Shown here: one piece after another, positions 15,959 through 22,858 of the stretch
Layout: the number at the start of each line of letters is the position of its first letter
Numbering within the stretch: position 1 is the first letter of the stretch
From: Stenotrophomonas terrae
GTDB lineage: Bacteria; Pseudomonadota; Gammaproteobacteria; Xanthomonadales; Xanthomonadaceae
Length of the DNA stretch: 35,478 nucleotides
NCBI RefSeq assembly: GCF_001431465.1
Contig: NZ_LDJJ01000069.1
Span: 1 to 35,478 of the forward strand
Direction: 5' to 3'
Translations under genes and position numbers: made by a program
The notes under the pieces: model-generated
The model's database searches: none
Told to the model about the DNA's origin: nothing
The model's input: the letters and a program-made list of their open reading frames with translations, nothing else

Positions 15959-16765
15959 TCACGGTTGCGCAGAAATAACGCCTTCAATCCAATCTTCATA
16001 ATGACTCAGGCGAACATTGCAACTGACTTGGCCATAGCGTCCGGGAGTTCGGTTGGTGCTCTGAGGGTCCGACCAGGACGTCAGTCCCGCCAATAGCCAA
16101 TCGTCCTTCACCTGGACAAGGACGGGGCCACCACTGTCTCCACTTCCTGTTCCGCCCTCCAGCGGCAGCGCATCCGGCGGCGCGTCGAAGACGTAGCAGA
16201 GCCAACGACCATCGGCACTGGTGACCTTGTTGTACGCGCGGCGAAGCTCCGTGCGGTGAGGGTCGCTGAATTCGTAGCCGGTAACGCCATTACCGGTAGC
16301 GCCTTTTCCAATGACCTTGATTATTTGCCCGAACTCGTCATCGCTTTTGTTGATCGAGACGGGAGCAACATCGGTTACCGGCTGCTTCAATCTGACAAGT
16401 GCGATGTCGTCCGAGCCAGCGAGCAGCACCCTGAACAGCGTCCAATCCCAGGTGGCCAGCGCCTGCTCAAGCAGTGCCTGTAGCGGCTTTTTGTATCCCT
16501 GGTGTACTACGAGACGATCAACCTCCCTTGGTATCCCGTTGATGGTCACCTGCAGGATTTCAGGTTGCCACGTGATCGCATGCGCTGCGGTAACAACCCA
16601 CTGCGGCGCAATCAATACGCCATGCCCTTCGCCCGGCATGTCAACGAGAGCAGGAAATTCAGACGCTGGGACTCTATATTTCGAATCGTCAATGTCACCT
16701 CGAATGATGATGGCACTTGCACTGAAGGGAAAAGCAAACAGTGCGAGCAACAAGAGTCTTGGCAT
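15959..16765 (-). CDS. trypsin-like (S1 family) serine protease, exported
   Basis: A 268-residue chymotrypsin-fold protease with a signal peptide (about residues 1-18, MPRLLLLALFAFPFSASA). The catalytic triad is visible: His62 (VVTAAHA), Asp120 (DDIALVRL) and Ser211 (GSGDSGGPVL). Two cysteines (LC at 190 and SC near 247) could form the S1 disulfide flanking the active serine. The protein is likely periplasmic or secreted. It sits just left of the decayed attC at 16795, so it may be a former cassette; a protease of this size would be large for one. Confidence 0.9.
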   Translation of the reverse strand: MPRLLLLALFAFPFSASAIIIRGDIDDSKYRVPASEFPALVDMPGEGHGVLIAPQWVVTAAHAITWQPEILQVTINGIPREVDRLVVHQGYKKPLQALLEQALATWDWTLFRVLLAGSDDIALVRLKQPVTDVAPVSINKSDDEFGQIIKVIGKGATGNGVTGYEFSDPHRTELRRAYNKVTSADGRWLCYVFDAPPDALPLEGGTGSGDSGGPVLVQVKDDWLLAGLTSWSDPQSTNRTPGRYGQVSCNVRLSHYEDWIEGVISAQP

Positions 16766-16794
16766 ATGCAGAACCTTTGGCGATGTCTAAAGAG

Positions 16795-16852
16795 GCTGAT
16801 GCCTGAATCGAGCCAAGCCGCGTGGCGGCATTGGCTTCAATGAGCTGTCAGC
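16795..16852 (-). repeat. decayed attC site
   Basis: Nested complementarity matches the intact sites (GCTGAT/GTCAGC outer arms, AGCCAA/TTGGCT inner arms, TCAATGAGCT in place of GAATGAACT), but the GTTAGGC core has changed to GTCAGC. It would close the cassette carrying 16848-17321 and marks the last attC that can be recognised with confidence at the old end of the array. Confidence 0.7.
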
Positions 16853-17321
16853 GGCCACCCTTGGAAAGCTGCACCGACCCGTAAGACCCAAAATCATGAA
16901 CAGCAAGCGTTGTCGGTACAGGGTATGCCCACCCACCAGCTTTCCACCACGCCTCTGCTAGCCAGCGCGAGAGTAGCGAAACGGTAAGCCGAAGGCCGGG
17001 AAACTCATCAGACCCCACAAAGTATCGCTCATCTATGTCTGCGAGATCATTGAGGTCAAGCGCAAGCTCAAGTGATCTTCCGGGGAAGAGACTTGGGTCC
17101 ATGTGATCGACCTTGTTGTTCTTGCCGAGCCAGTACGCCCATACATCTGGTGCCCCACCGTACTCGTCCGGGAATATTTCGAGGTTTACCTCATCCACAC
17201 CGGGGTCAACGGGTAAGGCCAGTAGATCCTGGAAAGTGCGGACAGCGTGATCTGACAGGCGATCCAGTTTGCGCTGATACATCGAGGCGAACTGATCTTT
17301 GTTCAATCCGTATGGAACCAT
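16848..17321 (-). CDS. cassette protein, unknown function
   Basis: A 157-residue acidic soluble protein starting MVPYGLNKDQFASMYQRKLDRL. It contains FPDEYGGAPDVWAYWLGKNNKVDH and RYFVGSDEFPGLRLTVSLLSRWLAEAWWKAGG. The style resembles small proteins of unknown function found near toxin-immunity loci, but no named family is recognised. I chose the ATG at 17321; a GTG at 17330 would lie in the attC core to the right. Its own attC (16795-16852) is decayed, so the cassette may be locked in place. Confidence 0.78.
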   Translation of the reverse strand: MVPYGLNKDQFASMYQRKLDRLSDHAVRTFQDLLALPVDPGVDEVNLEIFPDEYGGAPDVWAYWLGKNNKVDHMDPSLFPGRSLELALDLNDLADIDERYFVGSDEFPGLRLTVSLLSRWLAEAWWKAGGWAYPVPTTLAVHDFGSYGSVQLSKGGR

Positions 17322-17328
17322 CTGCGGC

Positions 17329-17388
17329 ACCTAGCTCCGGAACTCAACCGCCCCGCGAAGCGGCATCGGCCCGAATGAATTGTTAGGC
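17329..17388 (-). repeat. attC site 1 (leftmost intact)
   Basis: 60-bp attC with plus-strand ends ACCTAGC and GTTAGGC and central hairpin CCCCGCGAAGCGG. It closes the cassette carrying 17383-17652, whose TAA stop lies in its right core. Confidence 0.88.
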
Positions 17389-17652
17389 TTCATTGGAATG
17401 GAGCCTGCGTAAAAGACTCTCAAACAGCAGCCAGCCGCAGACCGGAAGTGACAGCAAGAGTACAAGTGGGGCCCAGAAAATTGAAATGCCCAGCCATCCT
17501 TGGATGTTATAGCCATACGCAAAGCATGGCTCGATGAACTTGCCCGAGTCCTGGCACCCGAAGTAGCCAAATGCCCATGTGCCAATTCGCCAAACTGAAA
17601 AGCTACCCAGCGGCAACAGCGCAAGCTTCAGATTACGGCACATTCGTTTCAT
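17383..17652 (-). CDS. cassette membrane protein
   Basis: An 89-residue protein with two predicted membrane segments (about 8-30 and 52-77) joined by a polar loop with two cysteines (FGCQDSGKFIEPC). No family recognised. The ATG at 17652 sits immediately left of the next attC, as expected for a cassette gene. The final GCC and TAA codons are the GCCTAA of the attC core, so the stop is supplied by the recombination site. A longer frame running upstream through attC is not the gene. Confidence 0.75.
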   Translation of the reverse strand: MKRMCRNLKLALLPLGSFSVWRIGTWAFGYFGCQDSGKFIEPCFAYGYNIQGWLGISIFWAPLVLLLSLPVCGWLLFESLLRRLHSNEA

Positions 17653-17653
17653 A

Positions 17654-17713
17654 GGCTGGCACCGGAATTGAGCCGCGCCATGGTGCGGGTTCGGCTTGAA
17701 TAAATTGTTAGGT
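17654..17713 (-). repeat. attC site 2, degenerate outer core
   Basis: 60-bp attC; right core GTTAGGT is good, left core GGCTGGC is changed from GCCTAAC, so recombination at this side may be weak. It closes the cassette with gene 17708-18112. Confidence 0.85.
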
Positions 17714-18112
17714 GCCATGCCGGGAGAGCTGGGTGACACCGGATTGAATTTGCTGGGGGGTGATGCCGCTGACTCCGATTGAGCATGACTTGATGCGGCT
17801 GTAACCGTCAACGAAGAAGACCGCCGTCTCCCCTGGGAGCACAGCTGACCCGCAGTCTGCTCCGCGAAGCTCGCCGCCGGGGAAGGTGCCCTTGAAATGG
17901 CGAAGGGGTGTAACAGTGGGCTGGTCGCGCGTCTCGTTGGCGCCAAGAAACGGCGGTGCAACGGTGTCGACGCGACCATAGAAAACATATGTAGAGCCCT
18001 GGAAGAGTTCCCTAGTCCATTGGGCTTTGGACTCGACAGGGTTACATGAGCAGTTCTGCCCAAGCGCGAGGCTTGGTAATAGTAGAAGTGCGGCTCCGAC
18101 AATCCTCATCAT
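17708..18112 (-). CDS. cassette exported protein, netrin/TIMP-like N-terminus
   Basis: A 134-residue protein with a signal peptide (MMRIVGAALLLLPSLALG, cleavage near 18). The mature protein begins QNCSCNPVES and continues with STYVFYGRVDTV, the C-x-C start and V-x-G-x-V strand order seen in netrin/TIMP-like (OB-fold) domains; further cysteines at CGSAVL and SCSIGV could form disulfides. This resemblance is weak. The protein is probably periplasmic. Its ACC TAA end is provided by the attC core at 17713. Confidence 0.8.
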   Translation of the reverse strand: MMRIVGAALLLLPSLALGQNCSCNPVESKAQWTRELFQGSTYVFYGRVDTVAPPFLGANETRDQPTVTPLRHFKGTFPGGELRGADCGSAVLPGETAVFFVDGYSRIKSCSIGVSGITPQQIQSGVTQLSRHGT

Positions 18113-18115
18113 GGC

Positions 18116-18175
18116 CCCTAACTCCGGAATTAAGCCGCGCCGCGTAGCGATGCCGGCTTGAATGAATTGTTAGGC
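18116..18175 (-). repeat. attC site 3
   Basis: 60-bp attC with ends CCCTAAC and GTTAGGC. It closes the cassette carrying 18184-18543; that gene stops nine bases before the site. Confidence 0.94.
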
Positions 18176-18183
18176 GGAAAAAG

Positions 18184-18543
18184 TCACTTCACGTATCGGT
18201 CCCAGTTATCCAGCAGTACGGTGGGAACGCAGTACTCACCCTTGGGCTGCATACTAAACGGAGGCAGCTCGAAGTAGGTGCGGCGCCCCCCGGCCTCATT
18301 ACAGCTACTGTCGTCTGGCAGTTCGAATCGTATAACACGGACGGTGTAGTTGGGACAGATGTCACTACATTTGTACTCAACAACTACGTCGAAGCCCCGG
18401 AGACTGTCCAAGATCTTGGGTGGTTGGTCGAAGAGCCTTTTGTCATAAGCAGTGGGCGCGTAGTTGAGCACTTCGCTATCAGTAAGGCGCGGTCCACATC
18501 CAGCAAGCCCGACCAGCATCAGGCCAGTCCAACACACTTGCAA
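18184..18543 (-). CDS. cassette lipoprotein
   Basis: A 119-residue protein with a lipoprotein signal (LMLVGLAGC, lipid-modified Cys at about residue 16), followed by a polar domain with cysteine pairs (YKCSDICPNY, SCNEAGG, EYCVP). The start is uncertain: no in-frame ATG gives a proper signal, so a TTG at 18543 or a GTG six bases downstream is used. No family recognised. Probably anchored in the outer or inner membrane facing the periplasm. Confidence 0.75.
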   Translation of the reverse strand: MQVCWTGLMLVGLAGCGPRLTDSEVLNYAPTAYDKRLFDQPPKILDSLRGFDVVVEYKCSDICPNYTVRVIRFELPDDSSCNEAGGRRTYFELPPFSMQPKGEYCVPTVLLDNWDRYVK

Positions 18544-18558
18544 ATGCGCATCGTTGCC

Positions 18559-18618
18559 GCCTGACTCTGGAATTAAGCCGACCCGCGAAGCGAGCTTGGC
18601 TTGAATGAACTGTTAGGC
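18559..18618 (-). repeat. attC site 4
   Basis: 60-bp attC with ends GCCTGAC (one change) and GTTAGGC. It closes the cassette carrying the DUF998-type gene 18613-19245. Confidence 0.93.
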
Positions 18619-19245
18619 CACAGCCCGGCGAAATTGCTGGCTTGGCGAAACGAGCGTCCAAGCGATCAAGACGAGCGATACCGCCATCGCGACATCAAGC
18701 AATCGCTGTATCAAGCCTCTCCATGGTGCGACATCCGGTTGGATCATGATCACAAAAACGACTGGAAAAGCGACTCCAACCAGAAACATAAAGGCGCGGC
18801 GCAACTTGAACGCTCTGAATTTAGGGGCTAGCGAGATCAAAGCTATGCCGATACCCATGCCAAAGTAAGTCGCGATTCCGTACAAGTTGTGCATCAGTTG
18901 GCTGGCTGAACCCTCGATTGGACAGCCGGCATCACACGGGGCGAATAGCGCAAGGAAGAATGAGGCAGGAAGTGACCACAAGAGCCAGAACCCTAACCGG
19001 CTAATTCCAGATACTTGAACGAGTGGAGTGGCCGAGACAAGGAAAGCTGACAAGAGAACGGAAGTGACAAGGAACCCTGCAAAAGTGAGTGTGTTGGCCT
19101 GAGCTGTCCCCGTTGCGTTGTACTCGCTCACGAAGTTTGACAGCTGCGAATAGCCCGGCTTTATGGCGCTCCCAATAAAATAGAAGCCAATTACGTACAG
19201 AATGGATAAGACCAGTAGCAGGCGAGTGAGTTGTGCTCTGTCCAT
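18613..19245 (-). CDS. cassette DUF998-family membrane protein
   Basis: A 210-residue integral membrane protein with six predicted segments (about 8-28, 52-73, 84-101, 118-140, 151-168, 181-200). The motif KPGYSQLSNFVSEYNATG between the first two helices and the later FAPCDAGCP loop and SASQLMHNLYGI are typical of DUF998, whose members are of unknown function. The ATG at 19245 is in normal position. GCC TAA at the end is part of the attC. It is the largest recognisable cassette gene in this array. Confidence 0.88.
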   Translation of the reverse strand: MDRAQLTRLLLVLSILYVIGFYFIGSAIKPGYSQLSNFVSEYNATGTAQANTLTFAGFLVTSVLLSAFLVSATPLVQVSGISRLGFWLLWSLPASFFLALFAPCDAGCPIEGSASQLMHNLYGIATYFGMGIGIALISLAPKFRAFKLRRAFMFLVGVAFPVVFVIMIQPDVAPWRGLIQRLLDVAMAVSLVLIAWTLVSPSQQFRRAVA

Positions 19246-19269
19246 GAGTCTCCGATAACCTATCTTGTG

Positions 19270-19329
19270 GCCTAACTTTGGAATTGGGCCGACTCGCGAA
19301 GCGAATTCAGCTTGAATGAACGGTTGGCC
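19270..19329 (-). repeat. attC site 5
   Basis: 60-bp attC with ends GCCTAAC and GTTGGCC (changed inner core) and a central ACTCGCGAAGCGA hairpin. It closes the cassette with gene 19339-19767. Confidence 0.9.
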
Positions 19330-19338
19330 GCTAACCGT

Positions 19339-19767
19339 TCAGTGCACCCAGCTATTGTTTTTGTTGTGCAGGAATACATGACTATTTCCGCTACGGTCTG
19401 ATGCAACGCCGGCGCTACCCCAGGAGAAGCATGCGAGGCTGCCGCCGAAGCCGAGTTGATCAGATAACCACTGCGAGCAGATACGAGCCTCGTCATCTGG
19501 TGCAGCGCTAGGAAAGGTGAAGAAACAGCTAACCAGTATCTTATTCTCGAAGCGGAGCTCCACTCGCATGGACTGGTCGTTGTCCATGATCTGCATGACA
19601 GCGAACTGGCAAGGAATGGGCTTGCCCAGGACCACAACTGGCCTCTCCGGCTCGATTGAGAAGGCTTCCGAAAGGTCCGAGACCTTCAGCTGGGCCGTTA
19701 TGAGGAGCCTCCCGATCGAGATGCTTCCGCTCTTCGGGTCAACTGTGACTGATGCTTCCATTAGCAT
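19339..19767 (-). CDS. cassette protein, unknown function
   Basis: A 142-residue soluble protein that begins MLMEASVTVDPKSGSISIGRLL and has a largely beta-strand look (VVVLGKPIPCQFAVMQIMDN, MRVELRFENKILVSCFFTFP). No signal peptide. No family recognised. The ATG at 19767 lies just inside the next attC boundary; a second ATG two codons later is possible. Confidence 0.78.
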   Translation of the reverse strand: MLMEASVTVDPKSGSISIGRLLITAQLKVSDLSEAFSIEPERPVVVLGKPIPCQFAVMQIMDNDQSMRVELRFENKILVSCFFTFPSAAPDDEARICSQWLSDQLGFGGSLACFSWGSAGVASDRSGNSHVFLHNKNNSWVH

Positions 19768-19771
19768 TTGC

Positions 19772-19831
19772 GTCTGACGCTGGAATTAAGCCGGCCAGCG
19801 AAGCGGGTTCGGCTTGAATGAACTGTTGGGT
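19772..19831 (-). repeat. attC site 6, variant cores
   Basis: 60-bp attC with ends GTCTGAC and GTTGGGT; both cores differ from consensus. The cassette gene 19786-20229 reads 46 bp into the site before stopping. Confidence 0.88.
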
Positions 19832-20229
19832 GCCATGGCAGAGATCACCGAGCGGAGATCCTCCACGGCATGTTGTCGAATTTTGGGGGACTTGATGTGG
19901 CCAGGCAACCGACTAAGCCAGTGACTATTGGGACCGTGCCCACCACCACGAATGGCGGATAGACGGCGCGATGTCGGGAGGGGCTTACGCCCAAGGACTT
20001 CTACACACTCCGCAAGCTGTGCTGCCGAAGAGAAGCGGAAGACAAAACCCTGCGACTCGACACAAAGTACCGGATAGCCTTTGCGACCCTCGGCTCTTGG
20101 GGCTGGCGGGCTGTACGACTCGGACGCGTGCCACGCGGCACCGCCAAGCTCAAAGTGCACCCAGTAGGCCATCGGTTCATCGCGCCAGTCCTTGGTGTGT
20201 TCGATCCAGTTGCGGGCAGTCTTTCCCAT
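19786..20229 (-). CDS. cassette protein with attC-encoded C-terminus
   Basis: A 147-residue soluble protein. The conserved-looking core is FRFSSAAQLAECVEVLGRKPLPTSRRLS followed by GPNSHWLSRLPGHIKSPK; similar sequences are familiar from proteobacterial cassette or accessory proteins, without known function. The last 15 or so residues (APNSSFKPNPLRWPA) are encoded by the attC site, because this frame is not the one that meets the TAA of the core. The ATG at 20229 is in place next to the following attC. Whether the tail matters is unknown. Confidence 0.82.
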   Translation of the reverse strand: MGKTARNWIEHTKDWRDEPMAYWVHFELGGAAWHASESYSPPAPRAEGRKGYPVLCVESQGFVFRFSSAAQLAECVEVLGRKPLPTSRRLSAIRGGGHGPNSHWLSRLPGHIKSPKIRQHAVEDLRSVISAMAPNSSFKPNPLRWPA

Positions 20230-20232
20230 GGC

Positions 20233-20292
20233 ACCTAAGTCTGGAATTAAGCCGCGCTGCGAAGCGGCTTCGGCTTGAATGAACTGCTAGGC
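20233..20292 (-). repeat. attC site 7
   Basis: 60-bp attC with variant ends ACCTAAG and GCTAGGC. It closes the cassette with gene 20287-20601, whose TAG stop lies in the right core. Confidence 0.88.
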
Positions 20293-20601
20293 GGCTAACC
20301 ATTGCGTCAGGCTGCCTAAAGCTAGTAGTAGAAATGCTGGGGAAGCTAATGCAATAACTATGCAGAGTATACGAAATGCAGTTTTATCTTCTGTACCCGC
20401 GGGGATAAGAAGAATGCTGAGTTGCAAGATTGAAGAGCATAGCCATAGGGCCAATATGGCAAAGAGAGCTGGAACAACATAGATGCCACGCCCACGCAGT
20501 GCAATGGCAAGCAATAAGCAAAGCATAAGTAAAGACGTGACTACAACGGATAGACAATAGCCGGTTCGAAATTTTTGTCCGACGGTCAATGGTTGTTTCA
20601 T
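20287..20601 (-). CDS. cassette membrane protein
   Basis: A 104-residue protein with three predicted membrane segments (about 15-35, 40-66, 76-98) and short polar loops. No family recognised. The ATG at 20601 follows directly on the next attC. The end GCC TAG comes from the attC core. The DNA of this cassette is distinctly more AT-rich than the chromosomal genes, in keeping with foreign origin. Confidence 0.78.
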   Translation of the reverse strand: MKQPLTVGQKFRTGYCLSVVVTSLLMLCLLLAIALRGRGIYVVPALFAILALWLCSSILQLSILLIPAGTEDKTAFRILCIVIALASPAFLLLALGSLTQWLAA

Positions 20602-20605
20602 GGCC

Positions 20606-20665
20606 GCCTAATTCCGGAGTTAAGCCGTGCCGCGAAGCGGCGTCGGCTTGAATGAATTGTTAGGC
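20606..20665 (-). repeat. attC site 8
   Basis: 60-bp attC with ends GCCTAAT and GTTAGGC. It closes the cassette with gene 20660-20986. Confidence 0.93.
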
Positions 20666-20986
20666 CGCGCCGGTATCATCCGAAGCCGCTGAATAGACGC
20701 GCCACGTGGAAATGTAGTCCGGGTTGGTAACAACCTGGTCTATGGATTTGAGCCTATACACTCCAGGATCTGCATGGGAGTACTGATCAAGGTATGGGGG
20801 AAGGTCGATCTCCTCACCGTCCACACCACTGGCAATGACTAGCCCCTCATGGGCATTGATGCGAAGCACCGTACCAAAATACTGCCGATGATCCACTACG
20901 TTCTCGGAGGAATCACAAAGGCTGACGCCGGCTAGAACAACCTTGCCGATCATCTCCTCGGCCTTGCTTTGGTCAATTTCGATCAT
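20660..20986 (-). CDS. cassette protein, unknown function
   Basis: A 108-residue acidic soluble protein starting MIEIDQSKAEEMIGKVVLAG. The stretch YFGTVLRINAHEGLVIASGVDGEEIDLPPYLDQY resembles a small beta-barrel (SH3/Sm-like) domain, by impression only. The ATG at 20986 begins the cassette frame; the open frame extends 30 residues further through the attC to the right and is not needed. GCC TAA at the end comes from the attC core. Confidence 0.82.
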   Translation of the reverse strand: MIEIDQSKAEEMIGKVVLAGVSLCDSSENVVDHRQYFGTVLRINAHEGLVIASGVDGEEIDLPPYLDQYSHADPGVYRLKSIDQVVTNPDYISTWRVYSAASDDTGAA

Positions 20987-20997
20987 GTTTGTACGCG

Positions 20998-21057
20998 GCC
21001 TAATCCTGGAATTAAGCCGGCTCGCGAAACGAGGCAGGCTTGAATGAACTGTTAGGC
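20998..21057 (-). repeat. attC site 9
   Basis: 60-bp attC with ends GCCTAAT and GTTAGGC; the central hairpin is CTCGCGAAACGAG. It closes the cassette with gene 21091-21303. Confidence 0.93.
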
Positions 21058-21090
21058 CCAGATCGTACATCAGCAATGCCTGGTACTTGC

Positions 21091-21303
21091 CTAGCGGGCA
21101 TCTGGATCAACACCTAGCAACTGACGGCGATAGCCATGCAAGCCCTTTAGCAAAACATCGTCCTCGGCATTGAAAATGGCCAGACATGGCTCGCTGGGCC
21201 GGATAGCGTTCACGACAAGCTGTCCAAGACGTAGGTCAGGATCGACCTCCCAAACTTCCCGAAGCGCTTCCAGAATTTGCTCAATTCTCTGGGGATCTCG
21301 CAT
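21091..21303 (-). CDS. cassette protein, YihD/DUF1040-like
   Basis: A 70-residue soluble protein: MRDPQRIEQILEALREVWEVDP then DLRLGQLVVNAI. This opening (MRDP-x-RI…IL…L…W…PDLRLGQL) is typical of a family of short proteins annotated as YihD/DUF1040-like and common in mobile and accessory DNA; function unknown. The ATG at 21303 lies next to the following attC. It stops 33 bases before its own attC. Confidence 0.8.
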   Translation of the reverse strand: MRDPQRIEQILEALREVWEVDPDLRLGQLVVNAIRPSEPCLAIFNAEDDVLLKGLHGYRRQLLGVDPDAR

Positions 21304-21307
21304 TAAG

Positions 21308-21367
21308 GGCCTACTCTGGAATTAAGCCGCGCCGCGAAGCGGGTTGGGCTTTAATGAACTGTTAGGC
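21308..21367 (-). repeat. attC site 10
   Basis: 60-bp attC with ends GGCCTAC (core shifted by one base) and GTTAGGC. It closes the cassette with gene 21362-21616. Confidence 0.9.
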
Positions 21368-21616
21368 GGCGCCACGGCGATTTGCACGTAAGAGCCGCCA
21401 GCCAAGGTAAACGGATACTAGGGCAAAAAGAACGGTAAGGATCATGGCGATGTGAACCTGACGGCAGCGAAAGTTTGCCGCCAAGAGTGAAAAACCGCTG
21501 TTGCAAAATTGAGAAGCCAAGCTTGCTGCTGAGAAGATCCACAGGAAGCAGTACAGTGATGCAAGACCGCAGAATGTTGACCCAACTATCGACCAACGAC
21601 CTGAGCTGGATTTCAT
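21362..21616 (-). CDS. cassette membrane protein
   Basis: An 84-residue protein with two predicted membrane segments (about 10-30 and 56-74) and a cysteine-containing loop (FCNSGFSLL, FRCRQVH). No family recognised. Start ATG at 21616 abuts the next attC; the end GCC TAA is in the attC core. Confidence 0.72.
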   Translation of the reverse strand: MKSSSGRWSIVGSTFCGLASLYCFLWIFSAASLASQFCNSGFSLLAANFRCRQVHIAMILTVLFALVSVYLGWRLLRANRRGAA

Positions 21617-21620
21617 AGCC

Positions 21621-21675
21621 GCCTAACTCCGGAATTAAGCCGCGCCGCGGCGTCGGCTTGAATGAATTGTTAGGT
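21621..21675 (-). repeat. attC site 11, short form (55 bp)
   Basis: Ends GCCTAAC and GTTAGGT. The centre reads CGCGCCGCGGCGTCG; the GAAG loop present in most other sites is missing, so the site is five bases shorter. It closes the cassette with gene 21680-21964. Confidence 0.92.
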
Positions 21676-21679
21676 GGCA

Positions 21680-21964
21680 TTACAGCAGGCTTAGGCCAAG
21701 GATGCAAAATGCTACTCCCCCGAACGCGAGCAGAATCCAGCTTGCATATGCCAGCGAGCGAACGACTCTCTGTTGGAGCCAACGCCCAAGTACGAGGCCA
21801 GCTACACATGCTACTAGGGCCAGGAAAATAGGCCACTCTGAAAACATGTTGGCGGTGAAGTTGTTAAAAATAATAATGCTGGGGAGCGATGCTGAAAGGA
21901 CGGACAAGAGCAGGCAAGCAACAAGACATGCGCCGAAAATACTAGAGTAGCTTTCTCGCGCCAT
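21680..21964 (-). CDS. cassette membrane protein
   Basis: A 94-residue protein with three predicted membrane segments (about 8-33, 41-60, 70-92), and the motif VLGRWLQQRVVRSL between the last two. No family recognised. Start ATG at 21964 lies next to the following attC. Confidence 0.76.
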   Translation of the reverse strand: MARESYSSIFGACLVACLLLSVLSASLPSIIIFNNFTANMFSEWPIFLALVACVAGLVLGRWLQQRVVRSLAYASWILLAFGGVAFCILGLSLL

Positions 21965-21969
21965 ATGCT

Positions 21970-22029
21970 ATCTAACTCCGGAATTAAGCCGCGCCGCGTA
22001 GCGGCGTCGGCTTGAACGAACTGTTAGGC
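21970..22029 (-). repeat. attC site 12
   Basis: 60-bp attC with ends ATCTAAC and GTTAGGC. It closes the cassette with gene 22054-22287. Confidence 0.93.
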
Positions 22030-22053
22030 GCGAAAGCCATGCTGGCTGTGAAC

Positions 22054-22287
22054 TCAAAGTCCCCAGATTGCATCTCGAAGCGCCTCCCATAAATCCTTAA
22101 GTTTCTTTCGGCTTCCCATGAAGAAAAGGACTCGTACTAGCTGTATCAGCGCGGCGACTAGAAGAACCAGGAATCCAATCAGCCCAATTGCATCCCTAAA
22201 TAAGATTCCTGCGATGGCGAGGACTACAAGTGCTGCCAGAACGGCTAGGTCGGACTTCCGCATTTCTCTTTGCGTAGCAGTGGTCAT
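22054..22287 (-). CDS. cassette membrane protein
   Basis: A 77-residue protein with two predicted membrane segments (about 14-31 and 33-55) and a basic cytoplasmic tail (FMGSRKKLKDLWEALRDAIWGL). No family recognised. The ATG at 22287 lies directly beside the next attC. It is one of four small membrane-protein cassettes between 20.3 and 22.3 kb. Confidence 0.75.
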   Translation of the reverse strand: MTTATQREMRKSDLAVLAALVVLAIAGILFRDAIGLIGFLVLLVAALIQLVRVLFFMGSRKKLKDLWEALRDAIWGL

Positions 22288-22290
22288 CGC

Positions 22291-22350
22291 GCCTAACTCC
22301 GGAATTAAGCCGCGCCGCGAAGCGGCGTCGGATTGAATGAATTGTTAGCG
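22291..22350 (-). repeat. attC site 13
   Basis: 60-bp attC with ends GCCTAAC and GTTAGCG. It closes the cassette with lipoprotein gene 22355-22795. Confidence 0.93.
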
Positions 22351-22354
22351 CCCA

Positions 22355-22795
22355 TTAGCCGCCACGCATAACGAGCGCTTTTTCCGGACGCTGTGAGGCC
22401 GGAAAGAATACCCATGGTTTGCTGCCACTGCCGTCAAACACTCCGACGTAAGTGGAGGAAGCGGGGCAGTTGCCAGGGATAATTTCCCCAGTTGAAGTGT
22501 CGACGAGAACGAATTCCGAGTAGCTATCCAACATCATTAGATTGTCGGCGCATTTGTATAAATTGGCAGCAGCGTAGCCACCCGTATCCCTTGAAAGCTG
22601 GTGCCGACTCTCTGGAAATCCACTCTTCTTGAAGATAAGTGTGCGGCTGTACTCAGCTAGATACGGATGTGTCGGTTCAAGATCGATCTGGATCGATGCT
22701 CCGGTCGACTGCTCGGTAAACGTTGCACTACGAATTCCTGAAGTGCACGCGGAGCAAAGAACCAAAAGAGGGATGAGCGCGAAGATTCGAGACAT
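22355..22795 (-). CDS. cassette lipoprotein
   Basis: A 146-residue protein with a lipoprotein signal (MSRIFALIPLLVLCSAC, lipid-modified Cys at residue 17). The mature part has a beta-rich look (YSEFVLVDTSTGEIIPGNCPASSTYVG). Two further cysteines (KCADN, GNCPAS). No family recognised. Start ATG at 22795 lies beside the next attC. Confidence 0.82.
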   Translation of the reverse strand: MSRIFALIPLLVLCSACTSGIRSATFTEQSTGASIQIDLEPTHPYLAEYSRTLIFKKSGFPESRHQLSRDTGGYAAANLYKCADNLMMLDSYSEFVLVDTSTGEIIPGNCPASSTYVGVFDGSGSKPWVFFPASQRPEKALVMRGG

Positions 22796-22798
22796 GGG

Positions 22799-22858
22799 TG
22801 CTAACTCTGGAATTAAGCCGACCCGCGTAGCGGGTTCGGCTTGAATGAACTGTTAGGG
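22799..22858 (-). repeat. attC site 14
   Basis: 60-bp attC with ends TGCTAAC and GTTAGGG. It closes the cassette carrying the HAD phosphatase gene 22853-23395. Confidence 0.93.
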
